Notes: generated from the sequence alone by a model not told the origin. A stretch of DNA of 26,277 nucleotides from JBHPGW01 sp042569785 (GCA_042569785.1 JBHPGW010000037.1:1-26277), one strand, 5' to 3'; numbered from the stretch's first letter, positions 1-9,175 are shown. Program-made: numbers and translations.

Positions 1-839
1 TTTCATTTATAGAGACGAGATCGGACAAAACCATATCAACATATGGTATTATATCAAGAATATTATTCTTTAGGAAAATACCGTATTGTATAATTGGAAC
101 AGGTTTAGGGCCTGTAACAACCCCGTTTGGGCGCTGGGGAGTGAGTTCAACTCTTAAAAGTGCAAAATGTATAAGTCTTCGGGATCCTGAGTCTGTAGAA
201 TACGCAAAAGAGATTTCTATTGATCTTAATATAAAAACATATGTTGATATGGTTTTGTCCGATCTCGTCTCTATAAATGAAAACTATTGCGAGAGGTTTG
301 GCAAGGTTGCAGTTCACTTTGGACCAATGATAGAGAGACACATAAACATTGACACTTTGATCAAATTAATAAAAAAAATTAGATTACTGAATATTTATGT
401 AGGTTTAGTGTCGGATTGCAAGCCACCTGAAGGAGATGGCATTTCTGTTTTTGACAAACTTGCTCGGGCACTTGGAGAAGAAGTTGAATATATTCCTTAT
501 AAAGGAGTCGATGACTTTTCAAGGACACTTGATCGTTTTGATGTTATTCTAACAAGCAAATTACACGGTGGAATCTTAGGGTATACTAAGGGTTTGTTCC
601 CGATATCAATAGCAGAGCATGTTAAGACAAAAAGATTTTACAAGCAGATAGGACTTGAGAAATATTGTTTCGAGTTATCTGAAGAAGGCTTTGAAAAAGC
701 CATAAATAGTCTTGATGAAATTAGAAAAAACCCTAAGTTGGCAATGGAGCTTTTAGATGCTAACAGAGATACAGTTAGGTCATTAGCATGCAAGAATAAA
801 GATGTTCTTAGTGAATTTTTGACATCTGTTTTTTTGTAG
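1..839 (+). CDS. Polysaccharide pyruvyl transferase family protein, 5' truncated
   Basis: The reading frame is open from the window edge (first full codon at 3) to the TAG at 837-839, so the start lies upstream; the GTG at 141 is only an internal codon. About 278 residues are visible. Two family landmarks of PF04230 are present: a glycine-rich IIGTGLGP followed about 30 residues later by CISLRDPES, and a C-terminal LTSKLHGGILGYTKG segment that matches the conserved S-x-[RK]-LHG region of the second Rossmann-like half. Known members transfer a pyruvyl ketal from phosphoenolpyruvate to a sugar of a surface polysaccharide. It heads a run of glycan genes, which fits. The first 45 bases are an exact inverted copy of 238-282 and may not belong to the gene (see findings), so the N-terminal 14 or so codons should not be trusted. 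The family is fairly sure; the acceptor sugar is unknown. Confidence 0.8.
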   Translation, partial: SFIETRSDKTISTYGIISRILFFRKIPYCIIGTGLGPVTTPFGRWGVSSTLKSAKCISLRDPESVEYAKEISIDLNIKTYVDMVLSDLVSINENYCERFGKVAVHFGPMIERHINIDTLIKLIKKIRLLNIYVGLVSDCKPPEGDGISVFDKLARALGEEVEYIPYKGVDDFSRTLDRFDVILTSKLHGGILGYTKGLFPISIAEHVKTKRFYKQIGLEKYCFELSEEGFEKAINSLDEIRKNPKLAMELLDANRDTVRSLACKNKDVLSEFLTSVFL

Positions 840-958
840 TCTGGGTGTGGTTGGCAAACCATTGTTAGAGTTAAATAATTAAAATATTTGCACAATAGAT
901 TAGGGTTATTTGAGCAGAGAGTATTTAGGGCTTCATGTTTTTGATATTTTGACTGTTA

Positions 959-989
959 GATACATCAAGATATCTTATTTATATGTATC
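959..989. repeat. Nested palindromes in the gap upstream of the wzy-like gene
   Basis: In the 190-base gap between the pyruvyl transferase and the polymerase gene, GATACAT (959-965) is mirrored by ATGTATC (983-989), and between them lies a perfect 10-base palindrome AAGATATCTT (967-976). TTGACT at about 948-953 could be a -35 box with only a poor -10 after it. The site could be an operator or chance in AT-rich DNA. No U-rich tail is present, so a terminator is unlikely. Confidence 0.25.
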
Positions 990-1029
990 ATGTAGCAGTG
1001 CAATTCATTTCAATAATTAAGGTCAACAA

Positions 1030-2463
1030 ATGGATTCTATGTATTTTCTTAATGAAGAATATACCGAGCATACCGAAATGCCAGTATACACAAAAGAAGA
1101 GCTGGATTACAAATCAATAACCGAATACAGAATAGGTGCAGTTGACTTTTCATTACTTGTTACAATGTGGTTTCTGGCTTTAATTACTTCGGTAAGGAGT
1201 TTTGGGCGTGGTCTGGGAATCTTGTTTTTGGCAATAAATCTCTTATTAGTTATAAGGAAAGCCAGCAATGGTATTTTAGTTTTGTTATTACTATTTTATG
1301 CTCCTGTCTTAACATTATATATTCCAAGGCCATTTGTTTTCTGCTCATTTATTGCCTTGTTAGGGTATTGCGTGCATAGTTGTTTTACGAGAATTAGCTC
1401 ATTTTTTAATAAATTTTTTGTTTCTATTGGTGTTTTTCTTTTCTTTTCCGGAATGCTTATTTTTATCTCGCCCAACTATTCTACTGCTATTAATTATTAT
1501 ATGAGATATTTTGAGGGTTTTCTAGCAATTATACTAGTTTTTGGGCTGATTAACAGCCGTGAAAGTCTTGGGAGAATGTTAAAATGGTGGGTAATAGTGG
1601 CTAGTTTATCATTAGTAATAAGTACAATACACTATGTCATAGGTGATAATTCAGTTTTGTTCGACTATATGGATGCAGCATTAAAAGCAGCTGGCCCAGA
1701 AGGTGTCCAGACATTTGCCTATGTCGATGGTTGGAAATATAATAGGCTATTATGGCCTGGGTCGGAAGCGAACTATTTTGCTGCATATCTTATTATAGCA
1801 TTTGGAATATCAATAGCTTTTTATAGTGCATCTTTACATAAAAAATATTTTTGGGGCATATGCAGTCTTTTGATTGTTATTGGTGTTATAGGCACATTTA
1901 GCAGGAGTGGATTTCTGTCAACTGTTTTTGTTTTGGGGTTATTCTTGATTAGGAAAAATATTCGTGCAATCATTCCTGCTGGAATTATTGTTGGCTTGGG
2001 ATTTATGACGCTCCAATTTCTACCCGGTATACAGGAAAGAATCCTTGGGATTCATTTTGTGGTAGAACAGGGAGCTTCTGGGCGTTTTGATCTTTGGAAG
2101 CAAGCAATTTCAATGTTTTTTAAATCCCCTATATGGGGGAATGGTTTAGGTTCCTATTTTTCAGTATACGGCAAAGTTACTCACAATACTTATGTGCAAC
2201 TTCTTGCAGAGACAGGTGTGATAGGCGCTGTTCTTTATTGTTTTGTGATATTCCTGGCACTTAGAAATTGCTATAATGTAAAAAAATATTATTACAATAT
2301 TAAGCATCCTGATGTTCAATTTTTTCAGATTATGATTATTGCTATACTTGGCTTATGCTTGATGATAGCGACAATAACCTTCCAGGATGTTAAATTGCTT
2401 TGGATGGTGTGCGGAGCATGCTATTTGTTTTGTCAACTAACCAAAAAAGAATTGGGTTATTAA
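1030..2463 (+). CDS. O-antigen polymerase/ligase-like (Wzy/WaaL, PF04932) membrane protein
   Basis: The 477-residue protein has about ten or more hydrophobic segments, starting near residue 38 after a charged cytoplasmic N-terminus. The C-terminal half has the Wzy_C/O-antigen ligase signature: TFSRSGFLS (289-297) at the start of a periplasmic loop, SGRFDLWKQA (350-359), GNGLGS (370-375) and HNTYVQLLAETG (385-396), followed by two further membrane segments. Such proteins join undecaprenyl-linked oligosaccharide units to each other or to an acceptor at the outer face of the inner membrane. In a locus with an initiating phosphoglycosyl transferase (16602) and several glycosyltransferases, a Wzy-type polymerase is the likeliest role. 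Family members are too divergent in sequence to tell polymerase from ligase by eye. The ATG start is followed directly by a plausible hydrophilic tail. Confidence 0.82.
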   Translation: MDSMYFLNEEYTEHTEMPVYTKEELDYKSITEYRIGAVDFSLLVTMWFLALITSVRSFGRGLGILFLAINLLLVIRKASNGILVLLLLFYAPVLTLYIPRPFVFCSFIALLGYCVHSCFTRISSFFNKFFVSIGVFLFFSGMLIFISPNYSTAINYYMRYFEGFLAIILVFGLINSRESLGRMLKWWVIVASLSLVISTIHYVIGDNSVLFDYMDAALKAAGPEGVQTFAYVDGWKYNRLLWPGSEANYFAAYLIIAFGISIAFYSASLHKKYFWGICSLLIVIGVIGTFSRSGFLSTVFVLGLFLIRKNIRAIIPAGIIVGLGFMTLQFLPGIQERILGIHFVVEQGASGRFDLWKQAISMFFKSPIWGNGLGSYFSVYGKVTHNTYVQLLAETGVIGAVLYCFVIFLALRNCYNVKKYYYNIKHPDVQFFQIMIIAILGLCLMIATITFQDVKLLWMVCGACYLFCQLTKKELGY

Positions 2464-2536
2464 TCTTCTATGTTATGAGTGTCTGCTCATGATGGAAAAG
2501 TAAAATAGAATAATTATTTGAATAGGCGGTTCTTTT

Positions 2537-3559
2537 ATGAGAGTTTTATTTCTTGTCTATCCGAGAATAGGTCTAAATCGCGGCGGTCTTCAGATACAAA
2601 TTGAAAAGACTGCTGAGGGACTAGAAAAACTTGGTGTAGAAGTTTTATTTTATGATCCTTGGAAGAATCAAATAGAGGACGTTGATATTTGTCATGTATT
2701 TAGCATCGATCCTTCCATGTCCTATCATCTCAGACGGGCTAAAGAAATGGAAAGGCCAATTGTTGCATCCCCTGTTTTTAATGTCTTTGAGATTCCGGCT
2801 TGGCTAATTAAGTTGAAAGTCATGTTGTCTGAAAATGTCCCGGGTATGTGTGCAGGGCTTGCCCTGTCAAAATTTATGCTGAAATCATCACAACGAATTT
2901 TGGCATTAAATGGGCGGGAAAAGGATTTGCTGACACGCATTTTTGGACTTGAGTCACAAAAATGTACTGTTATCCCCAATGGGATTAATAAGACTTTTGG
3001 CTCCGGTATCCCACAGCTGTTTGAAGAAAAGTATGGTATTAAAGATTATGTTCTTGAAGTTGGGGCAGTAGGAAGGAGGAAAAATCAATTAAATTTAATA
3101 AAAGCTGTAGCTGGATCACCTTATTCTCTTGTTATTATTGGTGGCCCTGCTGGTGGTGATGAGAAGTACATGAATCAATGTAAAGATATTGCCAGTGACA
3201 ACGTTTTTTTTATAGGAGAAGTAAGTAACAATGATCCATTATTAGCTTCAGCTTTTGCTGCAGCTAAATTATTTGTTTTGCCAAGTTATAGTGAAGTAAT
3301 GCCTTTAACATTATATGAGGCCGCAGTTGCAGGTTGTAAAATAATAGTATCACAAAATGTACCCGTCTCAGAAAAAATCGCCCCCTATGTTCAAACATTC
3401 AATCCTGATGATGTAAATAGACTTATCCAATTAATTGATCATGAAATGAAAACCCCGAAAAATAATGTGTTAATGGATATTGCAGCTAAGTTTCCTACCT
3501 GGATGGATGTTGCTGAACGAATTAAGGATGTTTATGAAGAGGTGCTTTCGGAAAAGTAA
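2537..3559 (+). CDS. Glycosyltransferase family 4-like protein
   Basis: This 340-residue protein has the GT-B layout. The N-terminal Rossmann half begins MRVLFLVYP and has a glycine-rich GGLQIQIEK loop (16-24). The hinge shows VIPNGIN (145-151). The C-terminal nucleotide-sugar half has LEVGAVGRRKNQ (173-184), then VIIGGPAGG, and the EX7E motif of retaining GT4 enzymes, E253 to E261 in SEVMPLTLYEAA. It is expected to transfer a hexose from an NDP-sugar to the lipid-linked glycan on the cytoplasmic face of the membrane. It lies 73 bases after the polymerase gene and 51 bases before the next transferase start, so it is probably co-transcribed with them. The sugar specificity cannot be read from the sequence. 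Confidence 0.85.
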   Translation: MRVLFLVYPRIGLNRGGLQIQIEKTAEGLEKLGVEVLFYDPWKNQIEDVDICHVFSIDPSMSYHLRRAKEMERPIVASPVFNVFEIPAWLIKLKVMLSENVPGMCAGLALSKFMLKSSQRILALNGREKDLLTRIFGLESQKCTVIPNGINKTFGSGIPQLFEEKYGIKDYVLEVGAVGRRKNQLNLIKAVAGSPYSLVIIGGPAGGDEKYMNQCKDIASDNVFFIGEVSNNDPLLASAFAAAKLFVLPSYSEVMPLTLYEAAVAGCKIIVSQNVPVSEKIAPYVQTFNPDDVNRLIQLIDHEMKTPKNNVLMDIAAKFPTWMDVAERIKDVYEEVLSEK

Positions 3560-3610
3560 CCTCAGTGGCCAAGTATTACATTTCAACTTACATTCTTGCA
3601 TTGGAGTCTT

Positions 3611-4822
3611 ATGTCAGAAAAAGGTAGAATACTATATTTTGTCCCAGAAAGAAAAGCTTTGGAGGATGGTATCCTATACTCTCAAGTTTTAGCACAGGCC
3701 CAATCTCTTCAGAATGTAGGTTATAAATGTTTGTTTGTTGGAACAGAAGATTCTGGTTCCAGTTCTTTTCAGGCAACAAAAAAGATCGAAAAAGAATATA
3801 GTATCGCTTCAAATATCCATGCTTGTTATAATGCAAGGTTTGGCTTGCCGAGTTTAATGTATACAGCGTGGAGAACAATGAATCTAGCCAGCACTTCAAT
3901 TCAACAATTTAAACCCACTCATGTATATACCAGGTCTTTAGGAAGTTCGGTCTTTGGGCGTAAAATTGCCAGGCAAAATAAGATTGTTTCTGTATATGAT
4001 GTTAGAGGAGCTTCGATAGAAGAAGTGGCTATGAGACGTGGTGGCAAAAAAAGGATGGCTTACAAAATTATACGTTGGTTTTTACGAAGAGAAATCAACA
4101 AAAGCGATTGCCTAAGCTGTGTTACCCATAATTTGAAAAGCTGGATAGAGCAATTAACCGGAAGAAAAGATGTTACTGTTATTCCGTGCTGTGTGAATGG
4201 TAATGAAATGTTCTTTGACGGCAATTCCCGTAAGCAAATCAGGAAGAAATATGGTTTTGGCCGTGACAACAAGGTTGTCTGCTATGCTGGGGGCTTATCA
4301 GTCTGGCAACGTGTATCGGATATAGTCAAATTATTTGTTTCTATAGCTAAAATAAATAGTTCATATAGATTCCTTTTTATAACAAAAGAGGCGGACCATC
4401 TAAACAATATTATACTGCAACACAATTTGCCACTTGAAAGATTTGTTGTTGTTAGTTGCGAATATAAAGATATGCACAAATATTTATCTATTGCCGACGC
4501 AGGAATTATTATGCGTGACGATAATATTGTAAATAATGTTGCTTGTCCCGTTAAAATAGGAGAATATCTTAGTTGTGGACTACCCATTCTTCTCACAAGA
4601 GGTATTGGTGATTACAGCCGTATGATTGCAGAATCTGGAGTTGGTATAGTCATTGAAGAAAACGATAATATTGCTCAGCAGATCATAGAATTCTTGGAAC
4701 GACCTGATTTTAGTATGCAGCGAGACAGGGCCATATCTTTATCAAAAGAACACTTTTCTTTTAATGGCTACCTCGATGAGTTTGAGAAACTTTTTAGTAA
4801 ACAAAACGATTTGCCAATGTGA
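3611..4822 (+). CDS. Divergent GT-B (GT4-like) glycosyltransferase
   Basis: The start is placed at ATG 3611, preceded by GGAG at 3603-3606. An in-frame TTG at 3596 is possible, but the RBS would then fall inside the gene. The 403-residue product begins MSEKGRILYFVPE and shows the GT-B pattern: an N-terminal half ending with THNLKSW, a linker VIPCCVN, and a C-terminal half with CYAGGLSVWQR and KIGEYLSCGLPIL near residue 320. The usual E-x7-E is not clear, because the equivalent stretch reads RDDNIVNNVACPVKIGE, so the first acidic residue may be replaced. This makes it a more divergent member than its neighbours. The role in adding a sugar to the repeat unit is inferred from fold and context. 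Confidence 0.75.
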   Translation: MSEKGRILYFVPERKALEDGILYSQVLAQAQSLQNVGYKCLFVGTEDSGSSSFQATKKIEKEYSIASNIHACYNARFGLPSLMYTAWRTMNLASTSIQQFKPTHVYTRSLGSSVFGRKIARQNKIVSVYDVRGASIEEVAMRRGGKKRMAYKIIRWFLRREINKSDCLSCVTHNLKSWIEQLTGRKDVTVIPCCVNGNEMFFDGNSRKQIRKKYGFGRDNKVVCYAGGLSVWQRVSDIVKLFVSIAKINSSYRFLFITKEADHLNNIILQHNLPLERFVVVSCEYKDMHKYLSIADAGIIMRDDNIVNNVACPVKIGEYLSCGLPILLTRGIGDYSRMIAESGVGIVIEENDNIAQQIIEFLERPDFSMQRDRAISLSKEHFSFNGYLDEFEKLFSKQNDLPM

Positions 4823-4888
4823 TGAATTTATAATTATTGTCTAAGCCAGGCAGATAAGCTGAATATCTGAGTTGTAAAACTAAAAGCA

Positions 4889-6730
4889 ATGATAATGTCC
4901 CCAAAGAGAGTCGTTTTTTTATTGTTATTCATTTTTGCGATTATTGCAAAGCCTCAGGGTATTGTTGCAAAATCGGAACCGATCAAAGGTGGGTATATGG
5001 GCACAAGGAATATTGATGCTCTACCACAGATGGTTCAATCAGGTATGAATCTTGCTTTAGTTAAATTTAATAACATCCATTGGCCAATGTTGGAAAGTGA
5101 GCGAAAGTTGCTAGCTAAATGGGCGAATGCTTGTGAGAAATCCCAAATAGCTTTTATGCCAGTGATTAACCTTTGGGGCAGTGGGGAAAAGAAATGGATA
5201 ACTCCTCAATACCATTTATATTATGACGGTGTCGAATTTGAACAAACACCCTGTCCACTCGAAATTGAGGTTTATAAGAATGCAGTTCATAACAGGATGC
5301 TGGAAATAGCTTCGCTGTCAAAGTCAATGGCTATAGCTGGCGTGGTGATTGACCTTGAAATGTACGGAGCAAATTTAGTTGCCTTTAAACGCTTTTGCTT
5401 GTGCGACTATTGCTTTGAGCGATTTTTAGCAGGCAAAGCCGTAGCAGAACCTATTGATATTAATGACAGATATAAATATTTGGTTAGCTCAGGTCAGCTA
5501 GGAAAGTATGAGGAATTTGCAAGTAATTGGGTTGAGCAAATGGCAAGGCAGACACAAGAGCAGGTTCACGCCGTTGCTCCAGAGTTAGTTATAGGCGCTA
5601 CTGACATTGAGCATCCAAAGGCTTATAATGAAGCTTTGGCCAGAGGTTTGGGTTCTGGAAACAAATCTGTATTAGCTATTGCTGGTCCCGTTTACTTATC
5701 AGATTACATAGATTATATTAAAAAGACACAGGATCGTTTTTCTAAAAAGAATATTAATGGTAAGCTTGTGGTTGGCCTCTGGCAGGATAAAATTCCTCCA
5801 GCTAATTTGGCAGCACATTATTATCAATGTGCCAAAGAATCTGCTGGTTATTGGGTGTATACCTTAGAAACACTTTCAAAATACGCTACGTGGACATTGC
5901 CTTTTGACAAGAAACACTATTGGCAGGCTATCAGGAAAGCAAATGATGAATTGGATAAGTTGGGCCTAAACCATGATTATAAAAGCAAATTGAAACCACG
6001 TCGCTTTGAAACCCCAGTAAATACTGTTTTTTACAAAAAAATGACTATTCCAACAGCTGAATATGTCAAAATTGCATCTACAATTCAACCGAAGCTCAAG
6101 CCTTTGCAATTACGAAATATAAATAAATTATTATTTATCGCTAAGCAGGGTGAAAAGATTAATTACAAAGTAAAGTGCCATAAGGTTAGAAGCTCAAAGC
6201 AATCTCATGTCAAGGTCGTTTTACTAGACAAAAACAAGCGTATACTTGCTCAAGAAAGGGCTTCTTTTGCTGGCAACGCCCATTTAAGAGTCACTGCTCC
6301 TTATTCGGGAACATATATAATCGCCATACAAACCTTTGGTAACAAAGCTGAAATCGTTAAATATTCGCATCCTTATAGTGTGAGCGCAGAAACAATGGCT
6401 CATTTTTTTTCACCACCAAGAAGTCTTTATTTGTACAAGCATTCTAAGCAATTCTCTGGAAAATTGTTCTTTCAGACCGATGGAGGGGGTGAATCGGTTA
6501 CGGCAACCTTTAAACGCTTGAATGGTGAACTGCTTGGTGAGTATGAAATTTTTGCAAAACACGAAATCAGCCTGAATTTCATGAAACAAACTGAAGGTGA
6601 AATAATTGAGTTAGTAATTACTCCAAAGCAGCCTAAGTATTATGGAGATGTAATAATAAAGGTAAGGTCCGGTCTGGAGAAATATATATCCCCCTTTAAA
6701 AATGGCTTAGTGCAAGTGACAGCAAACTAA
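4889..6730 (+). CDS. Exported putative glycoside-hydrolase-like (TIM barrel plus C-terminal beta domain) protein
   Basis: The 613-residue protein starts with an uncleaved or cleaved signal sequence (RVVFLLLFIFAIIA at about 7-20). ATG codons at 4889 and 4895 are both possible starts. Residues 35-340 resemble a (beta/alpha)8 barrel: GGYMGTRNID, then MNLALVKFNNIHWP, FMPVINLWG, and VVIDLEMYG (152-160), where D155 or E157 sits at the end of a strand as catalytic acids do in many glycoside hydrolases. A compact Cys cluster follows, C170-x-C172-x2-C175. Later strands include LVIGATDIEHP, VLAIAGPVYLSDY, LVVGLWQD and GYWVYTLET. Residues 380-613 look like one or two beta-sandwich domains. I do not recognise a named family. 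A periplasmic or surface enzyme that trims the cluster's own polymer is a reasonable inference but unproven. Confidence 0.6.
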   Translation: MIMSPKRVVFLLLFIFAIIAKPQGIVAKSEPIKGGYMGTRNIDALPQMVQSGMNLALVKFNNIHWPMLESERKLLAKWANACEKSQIAFMPVINLWGSGEKKWITPQYHLYYDGVEFEQTPCPLEIEVYKNAVHNRMLEIASLSKSMAIAGVVIDLEMYGANLVAFKRFCLCDYCFERFLAGKAVAEPIDINDRYKYLVSSGQLGKYEEFASNWVEQMARQTQEQVHAVAPELVIGATDIEHPKAYNEALARGLGSGNKSVLAIAGPVYLSDYIDYIKKTQDRFSKKNINGKLVVGLWQDKIPPANLAAHYYQCAKESAGYWVYTLETLSKYATWTLPFDKKHYWQAIRKANDELDKLGLNHDYKSKLKPRRFETPVNTVFYKKMTIPTAEYVKIASTIQPKLKPLQLRNINKLLFIAKQGEKINYKVKCHKVRSSKQSHVKVVLLDKNKRILAQERASFAGNAHLRVTAPYSGTYIIAIQTFGNKAEIVKYSHPYSVSAETMAHFFSPPRSLYLYKHSKQFSGKLFFQTDGGGESVTATFKRLNGELLGEYEIFAKHEISLNFMKQTEGEIIELVITPKQPKYYGDVIIKVRSGLEKYISPFKNGLVQVTAN

Positions 6731-6732
6731 CA

Positions 6733-6761
6733 ACTCAAACTGACCATCGGTCAGTTTGAGT
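6733..6761. terminator. Strong hairpin between the exported protein and the next GT gene
   Basis: ACTCAAACTGACC (6733-6745) and GGTCAGTTTGAGT (6749-6761) are perfect inverted repeats of 13 bp around a 3-nt loop, 3 bases after the stop codon and 27 before the next ATG. The sequence after it (AACAATTGCTTTAATTT) has no proper U-run, so a partial terminator, an mRNA-stabilising stem or an operator are all possible. Confidence 0.5.
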
Positions 6762-6787
6762 AACAATTGCTTTAATTTAGAAATTAG

Positions 6788-7954
6788 ATGTATAAAAAAC
6801 GAGCGGTCATTACAGTTGTTAATAGTATTCACCCAACAAGCATAGAGTTTCATGAGTTTGTTCTCTATCGTGCCAAGACTCTTGCTGAGGAGGAAAATTA
6901 CTTTCTCATTTTAGGCCCGGTCGATAAAACTTTTTTCGATGAATGCGTTTGTTTAGCTTCATCTTTAAATATTAAACTAATCGAGTGTGGAGGCAGCTAC
7001 TGTTCATTTTGCAGAGAATTGATAAAAATAACAAAGCATTTAAAAGCTAATAATATCCCCTCGTTAATGCATATTCATATGGGGCGCAGCGGTGCAGCAT
7101 CAGTGATACTGAATTGTTTAAGGCCTTTTGGAAAAGTGCCTGTTCTTATGACTTCTCATACTACTTTTATACCTCAGGCTTGGAAGTCCGCTTTATTGAT
7201 GCCTATAAATACATTACTATCAAATGACATAGTATGTGTCAGTAATTCTGCTTATAATTCATTGCCCGGTTTTGTGAAATCTTTAAAAAGAAATCATGTT
7301 CATGTTATTTTAAATGGAGCAAATATCGACTGGATCGACCAGGTTCTTTCCGATTATTCAGGAAACTCCGTTGAGCAAAAATCTCCTCAAGAACTTAATC
7401 TGATAAATGTAGGCCGCTTAGACGCCGCTAAAAATCAGGCATGGCTTATCAGGTTAATGTCACAATTGCCTGAGCAAATAAAGCTAACCTTAGTTGGTGG
7501 GGGGCCCTTGAATGATGAACTGAAAAATTTGATCAAAGAATTGAAACTCTCTGATCGCATTAGAATGACCGGTTTATTGCCACGTAAAAAAGTCTTTATG
7601 GAAATGAATGATGCCGACTTATTTGTTTCAACATCGGTTAGAGAAGGGCTTCCGATAGCTGTGATTGAAGCAATGGCGGCGAAGTTGCCTGTGCTGCTAT
7701 CAGATATCGGCTCTCATCGGGAGATAAAAGACAAAGCCTCTCTTGTCCAGTTACTTGGTTTTGATTTTTTTCTGTGGACCGATTATATTAATTATTTTGC
7801 TAATACCTCGCAACAGCAAAGAGATATCGAAGGTCAAAAGAATAAAAGAGCTGTGATAGACTATTTTTCATTGCAAAGGATGCACAAAGAATATTCTGAG
7901 CTTTATGGGCAACTGTGGCAATTGCAGGAAAGAGCCTTTTCTAAAAAGCTTTAA
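6788..7954 (+). CDS. Glycosyltransferase family 4 protein
   Basis: This 388-residue GT-B protein has an N-terminal domain with HIHMGRSGAAS (95-105), the hinge VILNGANI (173-180), and a canonical GT4 donor domain: INVGRLDAAKNQ (206-217), LTLVGGGPL (233-241), RMTGLLPRKKV, then LFVSTSVREGLPIAVIEAMAAKLPV with the EX7E pair E286 and E294. R210 and K215 occupy the usual phosphate-binding positions. It should add one sugar from an NDP donor with retention of configuration, on the cytoplasmic side of the membrane. It follows a strong hairpin in the preceding gap and is 45 bases upstream of another GT4 gene, so the two probably act in the same repeat-unit assembly. Donor and acceptor are unknown. Confidence 0.88.
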   Translation: MYKKRAVITVVNSIHPTSIEFHEFVLYRAKTLAEEENYFLILGPVDKTFFDECVCLASSLNIKLIECGGSYCSFCRELIKITKHLKANNIPSLMHIHMGRSGAASVILNCLRPFGKVPVLMTSHTTFIPQAWKSALLMPINTLLSNDIVCVSNSAYNSLPGFVKSLKRNHVHVILNGANIDWIDQVLSDYSGNSVEQKSPQELNLINVGRLDAAKNQAWLIRLMSQLPEQIKLTLVGGGPLNDELKNLIKELKLSDRIRMTGLLPRKKVFMEMNDADLFVSTSVREGLPIAVIEAMAAKLPVLLSDIGSHREIKDKASLVQLLGFDFFLWTDYINYFANTSQQQRDIEGQKNKRAVIDYFSLQRMHKEYSELYGQLWQLQERAFSKKL

Positions 7955-7999
7955 GATATAACTCAATATTATCAGAATTAGAGAGATGACGCAAAAGCT

Positions 8000-9175
8000 A
8001 TGGAAAGTAAGTTACCTAAAAAATTAGCTGTAATTACAACAGTAGATGCTACTATGGCAGGATTAGTTCTTGCCCAAATCAAGGCCGCTCAGAGAGAAGG
8101 GTTTAGCGTTTATGGTTTATGCGCAAAAGGACCGTATTATAAGATGTTAGAGGATAATGAAATATTTATGCGTTCACTGCCCTTTGTTCGCTCAATTACG
8201 CCATTGAAAGATTTAATTGCCTTGTGGAAGTTATATCGATTTTTTAAACATGAACAAATTGATATCGTCCATACCCATACACCTAAAGCGGCATTGTATG
8301 GGTTGCTTGCATCGAAGATTGCAGGTGTTAAACTTTCTGTTAATACTGCGCATGGTTTAAGTTTTAATGAAAACACAAAGTCCTTGTTGAGATTTTGTTG
8401 CCTTGCCTACGAACACTTTGCAGCAAGATTGGTAGATATTACATTGATGCAGAATCCTGAAGATGTGGAAACTGCCAAGAACTTAAAAATAGGACGCCCT
8501 GAAAAGATTCGATATCTTGGCAATGGCGTAGACCTGCAGAAATTTAATCCTTCCAAGTTTGATAGTGACTTTGTAAAGGCTAAAAAAGCAGAGTTGAAAA
8601 TTCCTCAAGACGCTTTAGTCATAGGTATTATAGGAAGAATTGTTCGAGAAAAAGGTTTTCTTGAACTTTTTGAAGCTATGAAGAAATTAATGCCAAGATA
8701 TAAAAAGGTTTGGCTGGTAATAATAGGGCCTGAACAATCCGGAAGAAATGGAGGTATTTCTGGAAATACCTTCAAAGAATTTGGGATCGAAGATAGAACC
8801 TGCTGGCTAGGAAGAAGAGATGATGTGGCAGAATTGTTAGCTTGCTTTAATATTTACGCATTTCCTTCCTGGAGAGAAGGCTTTCCGCGCTCAGCCATAG
8901 AAGCTGCTGCGATGGGGCTGCCAATAGTTACAACCAACATTCGTGGTTGCCGACAGGTTGTTGAAGACGGCGTCAACGGCATACTTGTACCTTTACGTAA
9001 CGTGAATGCCTTAGAAGCAGCTTTGACGAAAATAATTGAGGATGAAAATCTCAGAAATGAGATGGGCAAAAAAGGGTACGAAAAGGCACAAAGCGATTTT
9101 GATGAAAAAAAAGTATGCAAGATCGTTATAGATACATATGAAGAACTATTGTCTGAGAAAATTAATCGTTCTTAA
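8000..9175 (+). CDS. Glycosyltransferase family 4 protein (CapM/EpsD-like)
   Basis: The 391-residue product begins with a Rossmann strand (KLAVITTVD) and has HTHTPKAALYGLLAS (91-105) and NTAHGLSF (115-122), a pair typical of CapM/EpsD-type GT4 enzymes, with H118 as a likely acceptor-side residue. The donor domain reads LGNGVDLQKFNP (173-184), GIIGRIVREKG (209-219), WLGRRDDV (269-276) and AFPSWREGFPRSAIEAAAMGLP with EX7E residues E293 and E301. The predicted role is sugar transfer to the undecaprenyl-linked intermediate. It is the fourth glycosyltransferase of the locus, which together with the initiating transferase suggests a repeat unit of about five sugars, if all are used once. That number is an inference. 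Confidence 0.88.
   Translation: MESKLPKKLAVITTVDATMAGLVLAQIKAAQREGFSVYGLCAKGPYYKMLEDNEIFMRSLPFVRSITPLKDLIALWKLYRFFKHEQIDIVHTHTPKAALYGLLASKIAGVKLSVNTAHGLSFNENTKSLLRFCCLAYEHFAARLVDITLMQNPEDVETAKNLKIGRPEKIRYLGNGVDLQKFNPSKFDSDFVKAKKAELKIPQDALVIGIIGRIVREKGFLELFEAMKKLMPRYKKVWLVIIGPEQSGRNGGISGNTFKEFGIEDRTCWLGRRDDVAELLACFNIYAFPSWREGFPRSAIEAAAMGLPIVTTNIRGCRQVVEDGVNGILVPLRNVNALEAALTKIIEDENLRNEMGKKGYEKAQSDFDEKKVCKIVIDTYEELLSEKINRS

Noticed and set aside
3596..3610. Upstream TTG start for the second glycosyltransferase
   Set aside because: The GGAG ribosome site lies at 3603-3606, directly before ATG 3611, so the TTG start would place it inside the gene.
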